Source: an uncultured Marinifilum sp. (GTDB taxonomy: Bacteria; Bacteroidota; Bacteroidia; Bacteroidales; Marinifilaceae). From it: 64,000 bases of DNA. The DNA lies in NCBI RefSeq assembly GCF_963677195.1, contig NZ_OY781918.1, forward strand, positions 2,778,923-2,842,922. Direction: 5' to 3'. The position numbers and the translations under genes are program-made. The notes below the pieces were generated by a model. The model saw only the letters and a program-made list of their open reading frames with translations, made no database searches and had not been told where the DNA came from. This document shows, piece after piece, positions 56,059-64,000 of the stretch; positions within the stretch are counted from its first letter, which is position 1; every line of letters begins with the position of its first letter.

Positions 56059-56109
56059 ACCCCTAAAGGGGACTTTTCGAGTACAATTGACTTAAGCCCC
56101 TTTAGGGGT
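56059..56109. repeat. REP-like GC-rich palindrome
   Basis: ACCCCTAAAGGGG (56059-56071) and CCCCTTTAGGGGT (56097-56109) form a perfect 13-bp inverted repeat with a 25-nt spacer, strikingly GC-rich for this genome. Similar CCCCTAAAGGGGACTTT-type palindromes are familiar dispersed intergenic repeats in Bacteroidota genomes. It sits between two operon genes, and the 56126 ATG that follows is only 16 bp away. Confidence 0.75.
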
Positions 56110-56161
56110 TTAGGGTAGAATAAAGTTGTCAATTAAAACAACCTTACAACCAAATATTAAA

Positions 56162-58321
56162 ATGCTTAGACTAAAATTATTGTTTATTTGTCTGGTGCTA
56201 TCGGTAGCATCGGTAAAAGCAGACGAGGGAATGTGGATTCCTTCACTATTAAAGAAATACAATATCAAAGACATGAAAAAGGCAGGATTTAAACTGTCTG
56301 CCGAAGATGTTTATGATATTAATAAAATATGCTTGAAAGATGCTATTGTAGGATTGGGGAGTAAAAGTAACCCAACTACCTTCACAGGAAGTGGATCTTT
56401 TATTTCGGAAAGTGGTTTGGTCTTAACCAATCATCATACGGTAGTTTCATACTTGCACAAACACAGTAGCGAAGAGCATAACTACATGCGCAACGGTTTT
56501 TATGCGCAAAGCAAACAAGACGAATTGCCAGCTAAAGGTTTAAGGCTTGCACGATTGGTTCGTTTTGAAGATGTAACGGAAGCATTGCTAAAAGAAACAG
56601 AAGCTTTAGACGATATTGAAAAAAGCAGATTAATCGATAAAAGAGCAAAAGTAATAACAGCTAAAGTAAAAGAAGGCAATCGCTACAAAACCAAAGTAAA
56701 ATCATACTTTGGAGGCACTCAGTATTTTCTTGAAATATATGAGGTTTACAGTGATGTGAGAATTGTAGCCATGCCTCCATTGTCGTTGGCTAAGTTTGGC
56801 GGAGAATCCGATAATTGGAAATGGCCTCGTCAGTCGGCAGATTTTGCAATTCTAAGAGTATATGCCAACTCTAACAATGAGTCTTTAAAATATTCAATTG
56901 CCAACGAGCCAATCAAACCTGCTACCCATTTGGAACTATCATTAAAGGGATACAAAGAAGGTGATTTTGCAATGGTTTACGGATTTCCTGGCAGTACCAA
57001 ACAGTATCTTACAGCTAAGGCAATTCAGCAAATTGTTGATGTAAAGCATTCTCATGGAATAAAGATTCGTGATGCCAAGATGGAAATTATCAATAAGGCA
57101 ATGAGTAAGAATGAGGATTTGTGGTTGAAGTATTCTGATTTTATGGCAAAAACATCGAATAGTTTGTTGCGATGGAAAGGCGAACTACGAGGAATCGAAA
57201 AGTTAGATCTGGTTAACATTAAAAAGAAAGAAGAAGAAGCTTTTACCAAATGGGTAAACTCTTCGGAAGAACTGAAAGAGAAATACGCCGATGTGATTCC
57301 TGGTATTGAAGATTGTGTTGCACGTTTGGATACTATCGAGAAATTGAATTTGTATGTGATTGAAGCTGGAATAAAAGGTGGGAACTTTGTTTCATTTGCT
57401 GGAAAATTTGATATGTTAAATTCCATAGCATCGCGTAAGAATGTGAACGAGAAACGCCTAAACAAGGAGTTGAGAAAACTGCGGGTTGAAGTATCAAATT
57501 TCTTTAACGCCTACGATTTGGAAACAGAAAAAGACTTCTTAAAAGCATTTGTTAAACTGTACGATGAAAATGTAGGAGATCAATACAAACTAGCTCCAAT
57601 TATAGCAGCACGTAAGAAGTATAACAGCGATTTTAATAAATACATTGATGATGCTTTCAGTAATTCGTTTTTTTCATCGAAAGAGAATTTGAACGATTTT
57701 CTGAAGTATTTTACCAAGGAAGATGTTCAAAAAATAAAGAACGATCCGGTATTTGATTTGTGTATAAATTACTTCCTGTTTAATATGGATATGGTTTACC
57801 GTCAACGAGCTGACATTAGAAGAGAGTATGGCAAGTATCACAGCAAGTATTTACAAGCCAAAAAGGAAATGATGGCAGGTAAAAAGATTATTGCCGATGC
57901 CAATAGATCTTTGCGTGTATCATACGGAAATATTATTGGTGTTAAGGATGAAGGTGTTAATTATTCTTACATGTCGACCTTAAATGATTTATTGGCAAAG
58001 AATAAGAAAGATACTATGGTTTATGAAGTTCCAGATGGATATGCAGAAGCTTGTGAGAAAGCCATTGAAGAATCGAAAAAAGCCATTCCAACCTGTTTTA
58101 TTAGCAATAGCCATACAACAGGAGGAAATTCAGGTAGTCCGGTACTAAATGCAAAAGGAAAACTAATTGGTTTGAATTTCGATAGAGCTGGAAATGGTTT
58201 AGTAAGTGACTATAAATTTATGCCAGAACTAACTCGTCATGTTGCGGTTGATATTCGCTATGTGCGATTTGTGCTGAATAATCAGCTAAAAGCTAAGGCA
58301 TTATTAGAAGAATGGAAGTAA
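56162..58321 (+). CDS. S46-family dipeptidyl-peptidase (DPP11-like)
   Basis: The 719-residue serine exopeptidase has a signal peptide (MLRLKLLFICLVLSVASVKA, the reason for choosing ATG 56162 over 56126), then DEGMWIPSLL as in the family. The catalytic His is in LTNHH (91-92), the Asp in ADFAILRVY (about 233) and the Ser in GGNSGSP (Ser657). Eighteen residues after the Ser lies Arg675 in NFDRAG, equivalent to Arg673 of Porphyromonas DPP11, which gives Asp/Glu specificity; DPP7 has Gly there. The usual Cys after TNHH is Thr. It releases acidic dipeptides in the periplasm. Confidence 0.9.
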   Translation: MLRLKLLFICLVLSVASVKADEGMWIPSLLKKYNIKDMKKAGFKLSAEDVYDINKICLKDAIVGLGSKSNPTTFTGSGSFISESGLVLTNHHTVVSYLHKHSSEEHNYMRNGFYAQSKQDELPAKGLRLARLVRFEDVTEALLKETEALDDIEKSRLIDKRAKVITAKVKEGNRYKTKVKSYFGGTQYFLEIYEVYSDVRIVAMPPLSLAKFGGESDNWKWPRQSADFAILRVYANSNNESLKYSIANEPIKPATHLELSLKGYKEGDFAMVYGFPGSTKQYLTAKAIQQIVDVKHSHGIKIRDAKMEIINKAMSKNEDLWLKYSDFMAKTSNSLLRWKGELRGIEKLDLVNIKKKEEEAFTKWVNSSEELKEKYADVIPGIEDCVARLDTIEKLNLYVIEAGIKGGNFVSFAGKFDMLNSIASRKNVNEKRLNKELRKLRVEVSNFFNAYDLETEKDFLKAFVKLYDENVGDQYKLAPIIAARKKYNSDFNKYIDDAFSNSFFSSKENLNDFLKYFTKEDVQKIKNDPVFDLCINYFLFNMDMVYRQRADIRREYGKYHSKYLQAKKEMMAGKKIIADANRSLRVSYGNIIGVKDEGVNYSYMSTLNDLLAKNKKDTMVYEVPDGYAEACEKAIEESKKAIPTCFISNSHTTGGNSGSPVLNAKGKLIGLNFDRAGNGLVSDYKFMPELTRHVAVDIRYVRFVLNNQLKAKALLEEWK

Positions 58322-58346
58322 TAAATTTAGACTTATAATCTTTAAA

Positions 58347-59204
58347 ATGAAAACTGCAAAAGATTTACTTATGAAATATTCACCTTATTTATTCATGATT
58401 GTTTTGCTGTTATCAGCATGTAATTCTTATGATCATGAAGCTTACATCGCCCAATTCAAATCTGATTTTGATAATAAGATAAATAATTTTGATTTAAATG
58501 AAGCTGATTCGGCTCGCATTCTTAGCAATAGGAAACAAACCATAGAGGAATTTAAAGCCGAAAAGATTGCCAACGATCGTTTTTATATTGATAACTATTC
58601 GTGGTATCAGTTGGGAAAAAATTTGATTCTTTCGCCAGTCAAGGCAAAAGAGGAAGCTATAAAATATGGTTTTAAGCGTCCATATTATTTCCTTCAATTT
58701 TTAAAGAATGATACAACTATAGGTCCTGCAAAATTTCAAGTAATTGAAAGTATTCGTAATAGATTATACAAAAAGCATAACAGAGATTCCGCTCAAATAT
58801 TTACGTGCTCTTCATCAGATTTGTTTCAAGCTGTAAAACGATACGAGAGATCGAAATACTTCTTTTTCATAAAAGTAGATTTTGAGAAGGTGAAAAATGC
58901 CAACGATAGACAAAAGAAAGTAGCAGGCCAAATGTTTCAGGGAGCCTTCAAGAGGTTATTGACTAAAACAGAGGTGAAAGATAATTTATATCATATCACA
59001 ATTACGAAGGGAGAGGAAATTGGCATATCAGAAGAGTTATTTAGAATTGGAAAAGGAATGTTGGATGATTCAAATAAAGATTTTCTTATGATGCGCGAGA
59101 AACATTCGGATTATGCAATGAACTTAGACCCTAAACAAACTCGTTTGGTTAGAAACGATTGGGATGCTGTATATAGTCTTTATAAACGATATATTAAGCA
59201 ATAA
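58347..59204 (+). CDS. lipoprotein of unknown function
   Basis: The 285-residue lipoprotein has lipobox LLLSAC (Cys25) and a helical, charged body. Its middle (SPVKAKEEAIKYGFKRPYYF, ending IRNRLYKK) matches the pattern of the TGA-interrupted secreted protein at 44555-45190, so both belong to one unnamed family that brackets this island. It starts 25 bp after the S46 gene, so it is in the same operon. It is last before a strong terminator. Confidence 0.72.
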   Translation: MKTAKDLLMKYSPYLFMIVLLLSACNSYDHEAYIAQFKSDFDNKINNFDLNEADSARILSNRKQTIEEFKAEKIANDRFYIDNYSWYQLGKNLILSPVKAKEEAIKYGFKRPYYFLQFLKNDTTIGPAKFQVIESIRNRLYKKHNRDSAQIFTCSSSDLFQAVKRYERSKYFFFIKVDFEKVKNANDRQKKVAGQMFQGAFKRLLTKTEVKDNLYHITITKGEEIGISEELFRIGKGMLDDSNKDFLMMREKHSDYAMNLDPKQTRLVRNDWDAVYSLYKRYIKQ

Positions 59205-59262
59205 ATATATTAGGTGTTGTAATTTATTAAAAACATCTAATTTTTAGTTAGTGTTATAATGC

Positions 59263-59293
59263 AAAATAGCCCTTGTTTTTAAGGGCTATTTTT
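59263..59293. terminator. bidirectional terminator at the end of the peptide island
   Basis: AAAATAGCCCTT / AAGGGCTATTTT encloses a TTTTT loop and is followed by T; it also serves the convergent NYN gene. Confidence 0.93.
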
Positions 59294-59346
59294 GTGATGT
59301 CTAATTTTATTTGCAAATTATATGTCAAGTAATCTTTACTACTTAT

Positions 59347-60093
59347 TTACTCTCTTATTCGAACATAAATATGTTTAATATGTCGTTTTCCACTTTCTCT
59401 TTCGTCTATTTCGAAGTGTTTTTGTAATGATTTAATTAGTGGAGTTAATTTGTTAAATCCATAATTTCGGGGATCGAAATCGGGTTTCTTTTTATTGATA
59501 AGAGAACCCAGCTCGGCAAGAAATGCCCAACCATTATCATCGGCAATATCATCAATAGAATTTTTTAGAAGATTAATAAATTTACGATCTATTTTATCGA
59601 ATTTTTCCTGCTCAACAGGAGTATCTGGCTTTTTCTTTTCAGTTATTTGTTTACCTCCAATAATTTCTATGTAAATAAATTTATCGCAAGCTACAATAAA
59701 TGGCTTTGGTGTTTTTTTCTCGCCAATACCAATAACTAATTTACTCGATTCTCTTAAACGAGTTGCCAAGCGTGTAAAATCACTATCGCTCGATACCAAA
59801 CAAAAACCATCAATTTTGTCGCTGTGTAAAATATCCATGGCATCAATAATCATTGCCGAATCGGTTGCATTTTTACCCGTGGTATAGGAATATTGTTGAA
59901 TGGGAGTAATGGCATGCTCAAGTAAAGCCGGTTTCCATCCCGAAACAGTAGGTTTTGTCCAGTCGCCATATATACGTTTAATACTTGGAGTTCCAAACTT
60001 TGCAATCTCATCAAGCATACCTTTAATATTTGAATAGGGAATATTATCTGCATCTATTAGAACCGCAAGGTTCATATCATTTTGTTCTTTCAT
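59347..60093 (-). CDS. NYN-domain (LabA-like) protein with C-terminal LOTUS/OST-HTH domain
   Basis: The 248-residue protein has an N-terminal NYN/PIN-like RNase fold with the acidic metal ligands in VLIDADNIP (about 10-18), DSAMIIDAMD (about 77) and SSDSDFTRLA (about 101). A C-terminal LOTUS/OST-HTH domain (about 170-245; KLTPLIKSLQKHFEID) likely binds RNA. Such proteins are thought to be RNA-processing or RNA-decay factors. It is a single gene. Confidence 0.88.
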   Translation of the reverse strand: MKEQNDMNLAVLIDADNIPYSNIKGMLDEIAKFGTPSIKRIYGDWTKPTVSGWKPALLEHAITPIQQYSYTTGKNATDSAMIIDAMDILHSDKIDGFCLVSSDSDFTRLATRLRESSKLVIGIGEKKTPKPFIVACDKFIYIEIIGGKQITEKKKPDTPVEQEKFDKIDRKFINLLKNSIDDIADDNGWAFLAELGSLINKKKPDFDPRNYGFNKLTPLIKSLQKHFEIDERESGKRHIKHIYVRIRE

Positions 60094-60458
60094 TATAGTA
60101 CTTTAATATTATATTTAACTAAGATAGTAATTTGTTAAGAATTTAAGCGATATTGCCAAAGGAATCATAAAATTAAGCTTGTACTTCTTAAGAATACAAA
60201 CTTTCTAAACTTAAATTGTTTTACTTTGTTCTTGTAATGTATGCTGTATTATGGCTTTAACTTTTAGAATTTTATTTTTAAGAAATTGGAAATAGATATT
60301 TTGTAGGAATTAAATACTTTAACTTGTTTAATTTCAAGTAAAAATAATATCAGAATTAGCTTTTATATTCAAGTAAACATAATAGTATTGCTTAAAACTA
60401 AAAAATATCTTTACTTTAGAAAATCAATTGTATTAGTATTTATTTAAATCGAACTTTC
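60094..60458. other. intergenic region between divergent genes
   Basis: No gene is seen. TATCTTTA at 60406-60413 matches the Bacteroidota -7 box at seven of eight positions, 46 bp before the TTG start of the regulator gene; no -33 box is obvious. Confidence 0.4.
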
Positions 60459-63374
60459 TTGAAACGAATATATCTATTTATATTAATGTTTTTTTGCTTA
60501 CAAATAGTAGGTAATGCGAAGATAAAAAGCAATGGAGTCCCTTTTATAAAGAATTATTACAAAAATCAATATCAGGGAGGCACACAAAATTGGGATATTG
60601 TTCAAACTTCTAATGGCTTACTTTATTTTGCTAATAACGAAGGTGTTTTAGAGTTCGATGGCAATAACTGGAGGCTAATAACGATGCCAAACCAGTCGGT
60701 TGTTAGATCCCTGGCCGTTGATTCCTTAGATCATATATTTGTAGGTGCAGCCAACGAATTTGGTTATTTAAAGCCTGATTTAAAAGGTAAGTTAACTTAT
60801 TATTCTTTGGTTGATTTATTACCTGAGGGTGAAAGAGATTTTCGCGAAGTTTGGAATATTTATCCTTACCGAAAAGGGATGATATTTCATACGTTTGGTT
60901 CTGTTTTCTACTATAAGGATGGGAAAATATCGAAAATTAAAGCATCAAAAGAATTTCACTTTAGCTTTTTAGTTAACAAGCAGTTTTATGTACGTGAAAA
61001 GGGATTAGGTTTACTAAAACTTGACGGTAGTACACTAAAGATTGTGAAAGGTGGAGAAATTTTTAAAGACAAGGAGATTTCTGGAATGCTTCCTTTTAAA
61101 GATGAGTCTATATTAATTGCAACTGCATTAAATGGTTTATTCATTTACAATGAAAATGGAATTAAAGCCTGGAATATAGACTTAAACTCTCATCTAAAAA
61201 GCAAACAAATATTTTGTTCCTTAAATTTATCGGAATCTAATTATGCTTTTGGAACAGTTCGCGATGGTGTATTTGTGTTGGATAATTCTGGAAACTTAAT
61301 ACAACATGTTAATACAAAAACAGGTTTGCAGAATAATACGGTTTTAGATCTTTTTTTAGATAGAGATAAAAATTTATGGCTTGCATTAGATAATGGTATT
61401 GATTTTCTTGAAATTAGTTCTCCTCTCTCAATATTTCCCAGAGACAAGGATTTAGGTGCAGGTTATGCTTCTATATATTACAAAGGCTACTTATATCTGG
61501 GAACAAATACCGGATTATTTGCACGGCATTATGATTTTTCAAATGGTGATAATGCTGTGAGTGGAAAATTTGAGTTGGTAGAGAATACTTCGGGTCAGGT
61601 TTGGTCGCTTCAGGAAATTGATGGTGAACTAATTTGTGGGCATAATAAAGGAACTTTCCGGATCACTAAAAATACAAGTGAGTTATTATCCGATGTGGAA
61701 GGAGGATGGAAGTATCTATATAAAAAAGAATTTCCTAATAAAATGATCGGAGGTACTTATAATGGCTTGATTTTATTTGAAAAAGTACAGGGGAAATGGC
61801 GTTTCATAAAAAGAATTAGCGGTTTTGAAGAATCATCAAGAGAAATGATTTGGGATAATGACAATAGCATTTGGATGTGTCATGGTTATAAAGGTGTTTA
61901 CAGAATTTATTTAAATCAGGATTTTACTAAATGTACCAATTATCGGTTTTATGGACTTAATGATGGATTACCCTCTAATCTGAATATCAGTATTCATTTA
62001 ATAAAAAATGAGAAGGTATTTTCCTCAGATAGTGGGTTTTATAAATATGTATCAGAAATAGATAGGTTTGAACCATACAAAAATTTAAATATTTTATTTG
62101 GCGATAATGGTAATGTGAATAAATTGTTTGAGCAAGCTAAGGGCGATATTTGGTTTTTTCAGGGGGATGGGGTAGGAATATTAAAACCTCAGCTAGATAA
62201 CAGCTACAAAATTTATAGAAAACCTTTTTCATCTATAAAGGGAGAATTTATTGATGCGTTTGAAAATGTACTTTCCGTAGATAAGGAAAATGTACTCATT
62301 GGAACAGAAAGAGGTTTTATTCATTACGATCCCAGTATTACTAAAAGTTACGATCGTTCTTTTAAAACTTTTATAAGAGAAGTGAGTTTAACTAATTTAG
62401 AGGATTCTTTATTGTATTATGGAAGATATAATAAGATTTCTACAATACAAAATAAAACAAATAAACCAATAATTTTAACATATAAAGAAAATTCAATTCG
62501 GTTTAAATATTCCGCACCTTTGTATACCAATACAGAGTTTATTCATTATAAAAGTCAACTAGTTGGTTTTGATGAATTGCCTACAAAGTGGACAAAAAGT
62601 TTACAAAAAGAATATACAAACTTAAGAGAAGGAGAATATACTTTTAAAGTTTTAGCCGAAAATCAGTATGGAGTAAGTTCGGTAGCTGATGAGTTTAAAT
62701 TTTCAATTTTACCACCCTGGTACAGATCAGTTGTTGCCTACATTTTTTATTTTATTGTATTTATTTTTTGTCTCTATTTTGCAGTTTTTTTAGTTCGAAG
62801 GCGAATGAAACGCATGCAGGTTTTACTGGAGAAAAAGCAAGCTGAAGAATTAAAAGAAAAAGAACGAAAGTACCGTGAAGAGGCTTTAATTGCCGAACGT
62901 GAAATTGTACAGCTTAGAAACGAAAAATTAAGAAGCGAAGTAGATTATAAGAATAAAGAACTGGCTAGTTCTACAATGAATATTATTCACAAAAACGAAG
63001 TTCTATCCTATTCGGTAGGCGAGTTAAAGAAAGCCTTAAAGAAAATAAAAGATCCAACGGCACTTGTTCAGGTTCGACAGTTAATGAAAACAATAGATGC
63101 TGAATTTAATAGTAAACAGGATTGGGAACAGTTCGAAATACATTTCGATCAGGTTCATGAGCATTTTATAAAAAGACTAAGAACAAGCTATCCGAAATTA
63201 ACACCTAAAGATTTACGTTTGTGTGCTTATTTAAGAATGAATTTATCTACCAAAGAAATTGCTCCTTTAATGAACATTTCGGTTCGTGGAGTGGAAATTA
63301 GTCGCTATCGTTTGCGCAAAAAGTTTGAATTATCACGAGACGAAAATCTAATCGACTTTATTTTGGAAGTATAA
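60459..63374 (+). CDS. Y_Y_Y/beta-propeller sensor with LuxR-type DNA-binding domain
   Basis: The 971-residue one-piece regulator has a signal peptide, a large periplasmic region of two-component-regulator propeller repeats (e.g. NNTVLDLFLDRDKNLWLALDNGID near 290) and a Y_Y_Y domain (about 665-745). A transmembrane helix (about 752-776), a coiled coil rich in KE/ER (about 780-850) and a C-terminal LuxR-type helix-turn-helix (about 905-965; LRLCAYLRMNLSTKEIAPLM, NISVRGVEISRYRLRKKF) follow. The start is TTG; the next ATG (codon 10) would lose the basic N-region of the signal peptide. It is probably the regulator of the SusC gene that begins 312 bp downstream. Confidence 0.9.
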   Translation: MKRIYLFILMFFCLQIVGNAKIKSNGVPFIKNYYKNQYQGGTQNWDIVQTSNGLLYFANNEGVLEFDGNNWRLITMPNQSVVRSLAVDSLDHIFVGAANEFGYLKPDLKGKLTYYSLVDLLPEGERDFREVWNIYPYRKGMIFHTFGSVFYYKDGKISKIKASKEFHFSFLVNKQFYVREKGLGLLKLDGSTLKIVKGGEIFKDKEISGMLPFKDESILIATALNGLFIYNENGIKAWNIDLNSHLKSKQIFCSLNLSESNYAFGTVRDGVFVLDNSGNLIQHVNTKTGLQNNTVLDLFLDRDKNLWLALDNGIDFLEISSPLSIFPRDKDLGAGYASIYYKGYLYLGTNTGLFARHYDFSNGDNAVSGKFELVENTSGQVWSLQEIDGELICGHNKGTFRITKNTSELLSDVEGGWKYLYKKEFPNKMIGGTYNGLILFEKVQGKWRFIKRISGFEESSREMIWDNDNSIWMCHGYKGVYRIYLNQDFTKCTNYRFYGLNDGLPSNLNISIHLIKNEKVFSSDSGFYKYVSEIDRFEPYKNLNILFGDNGNVNKLFEQAKGDIWFFQGDGVGILKPQLDNSYKIYRKPFSSIKGEFIDAFENVLSVDKENVLIGTERGFIHYDPSITKSYDRSFKTFIREVSLTNLEDSLLYYGRYNKISTIQNKTNKPIILTYKENSIRFKYSAPLYTNTEFIHYKSQLVGFDELPTKWTKSLQKEYTNLREGEYTFKVLAENQYGVSSVADEFKFSILPPWYRSVVAYIFYFIVFIFCLYFAVFLVRRRMKRMQVLLEKKQAEELKEKERKYREEALIAEREIVQLRNEKLRSEVDYKNKELASSTMNIIHKNEVLSYSVGELKKALKKIKDPTALVQVRQLMKTIDAEFNSKQDWEQFEIHFDQVHEHFIKRLRTSYPKLTPKDLRLCAYLRMNLSTKEIAPLMNISVRGVEISRYRLRKKFELSRDENLIDFILEV

Positions 63375-63398
63375 TAAGGGGTAATTCTTTTGATATAG

Positions 63399-63433
63399 AA
63401 AAGGGCTAATGATAAAAATCATTAGCCTTTTTA
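63399..63433 (+). terminator. intrinsic terminator after the Y_Y_Y regulator gene
   Basis: AAAAGGGCTAATGAT pairs with ATCATTAGCCTTTTT (one mismatch) around a short A-rich loop. Confidence 0.93.
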
Positions 63434-63686
63434 ATTTTTGATGTATTGAAAGTGAATAAAATGCCGACTTGTTAATAATTGTTAAATATCTTATAATTAA
63501 ATAGTTAATCTCTCAAAAAACCATACTGATGTAGTAATGATGTATAGTAGTTTTCCTTCTGTATGGGTTATGATGTAATCGTTTTTTTTGGTTTTGAATA
63601 ATTACAATGGATATTGCAAACGATATAATTGCTCAGCGAGTTCTTGTATTGTCTGAATTAATTTTTCTAATCTTAACTAATAATTT
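63434..63686. promoter_or_regulatory. upstream region of the second SusC-like gene
   Basis: About 250 bases hold no gene. This is where the upstream Y_Y_Y regulator would be expected to bind. I see no clear consensus promoter. Confidence 0.35.
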
Positions 63687-64000
63687 ATGAAAAAAACAGT
63701 CTTGTTTTTAGTTATGGCTTTCTTTTGCTTACATACGTTTGCACAGAAACATGCCGTAACAGGTCTAGTTACTTCATCCGAAGATGGTATGACATTGCCA
63801 TTTGCATCGGTTGTTGTTAAAGGTACTACTATAGGTACTTCTACCGATATGGACGGGAAGTATACTATTGAAGTTTCAAATGAAGATGTTTTAGTTTTCT
63901 CTCTAATTGGTTTTACTACACAAGAAATTCCGGTTGGCGATAAGACTGAGATAAATGTAATTTTTGATGTAGAAACAACGGGTCTTGACGAAGTTGTTGT
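63687..64000 (+). CDS. SusC/RagA-family TonB-dependent transporter, 3' end outside window
   Basis: From ATG 63687 the frame is open to the window end (104 codons). It has a signal peptide (MKKTVLFLVMAFFCLHTFAQ), a CarboxypepD_reg-like domain (VTGLVTSSEDGMTLPFASVV, then TDMDGKYTIEV and FSLIGFTTQEI) and the start of a TonB-box segment (GLDEVVV). This is the N-terminus of a second SusC-type transporter, likely the first gene of another SusCD locus controlled by the regulator just upstream. Confidence 0.88.
   Translation, partial: MKKTVLFLVMAFFCLHTFAQKHAVTGLVTSSEDGMTLPFASVVVKGTTIGTSTDMDGKYTIEVSNEDVLVFSLIGFTTQEIPVGDKTEINVIFDVETTGLDEVV

Noticed and set aside
57052..57465. 137-codon minus-strand ORF opposite the S46 peptidase
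   Set aside because: It is antisense to a complete peptidase gene, with a low-complexity Ser/Phe-rich product.

Overview
This is an AT-rich bacterial chromosome segment from the phylum Bacteroidota, most plausibly an anaerobic or facultatively anaerobic marine Bacteroidales/Marinifilaceae-type organism; the genus is my inference. The evidence is SusC/SusD pairs, TPR- and Y_Y_Y-type regulators, a DUF5117-type metalloprotease, an S46 dipeptidyl-peptidase, cysteate synthase, Bacteroidota-style promoters (TTTG-N19/20-TAnnTTTG) and, for an anaerobic lifestyle, class III ribonucleotide reductase and indolepyruvate:ferredoxin oxidoreductase. I see no rRNA, tRNA, CRISPR array, prophage or complete insertion sequence.

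Layout. 1-3 kb: a sodium/solute symporter with a GH130 mannoside phosphorylase/hydrolase. 3-10 kb: housekeeping and stress genes on the minus strand (rlmF, asnB, a TlpA-like thioredoxin, a Prx6-type peroxiredoxin, a SpoIIAA-like protein, an FRG-domain protein). 10-12 kb: a membrane protein and a short DEAD-box helicase. 12-22.5 kb: the most notable region. Three cobalamin riboswitches lie within about 10 kb, in front of nrdDG (plus strand), a three-gene biotin-dependent acyl-CoA carboxylase operon (minus) and an AspT/YidE-family transporter (minus). Their aptamer loop and downstream hairpin loop co-vary as expected for the L5-L13 kissing interaction. The two minus-strand units share a near-identical 31-bp upstream element, and all three units end at hairpins with the same 10-bp arms. 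I read this as a local vitamin B12 regulon for running DNA precursor synthesis and the succinate/propionate branch when B12 is scarce; that function is inference.

22.5-35 kb: an ABM-domain protein, an acetate-type transporter, a sensor kinase with a periplasmic binding domain, an acyl-CoA ligase, an oxidoreductase, cysteate synthase, small membrane/Xre genes, and a four-domain sulfur-handling fusion (CoA-disulfide reductase, rhodanese, TusA, DsrE-like). 35-37 kb: fetAB-like ABC genes, with fetB broken by one extra T. 37-40 kb: iorAB. 40-44 kb: a TPR sensor kinase and a membrane AraC-type regulator.

44.5-59 kb: a probable peptide-utilisation island. A secreted protein interrupted by one in-frame TGA is followed by a membrane polyferredoxin, SusC, SusD, a Calx-beta lipoprotein, a HExxH metalloprotease, an S46 peptidase with a DPP11-type arginine, and a lipoprotein distantly related to the TGA-interrupted protein. 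Hairpins and a REP-like palindrome separate several of these genes. 59-64 kb: a NYN-LOTUS protein, a Y_Y_Y/LuxR-type one-piece regulator, and the start of a second SusC gene cut by the window end.
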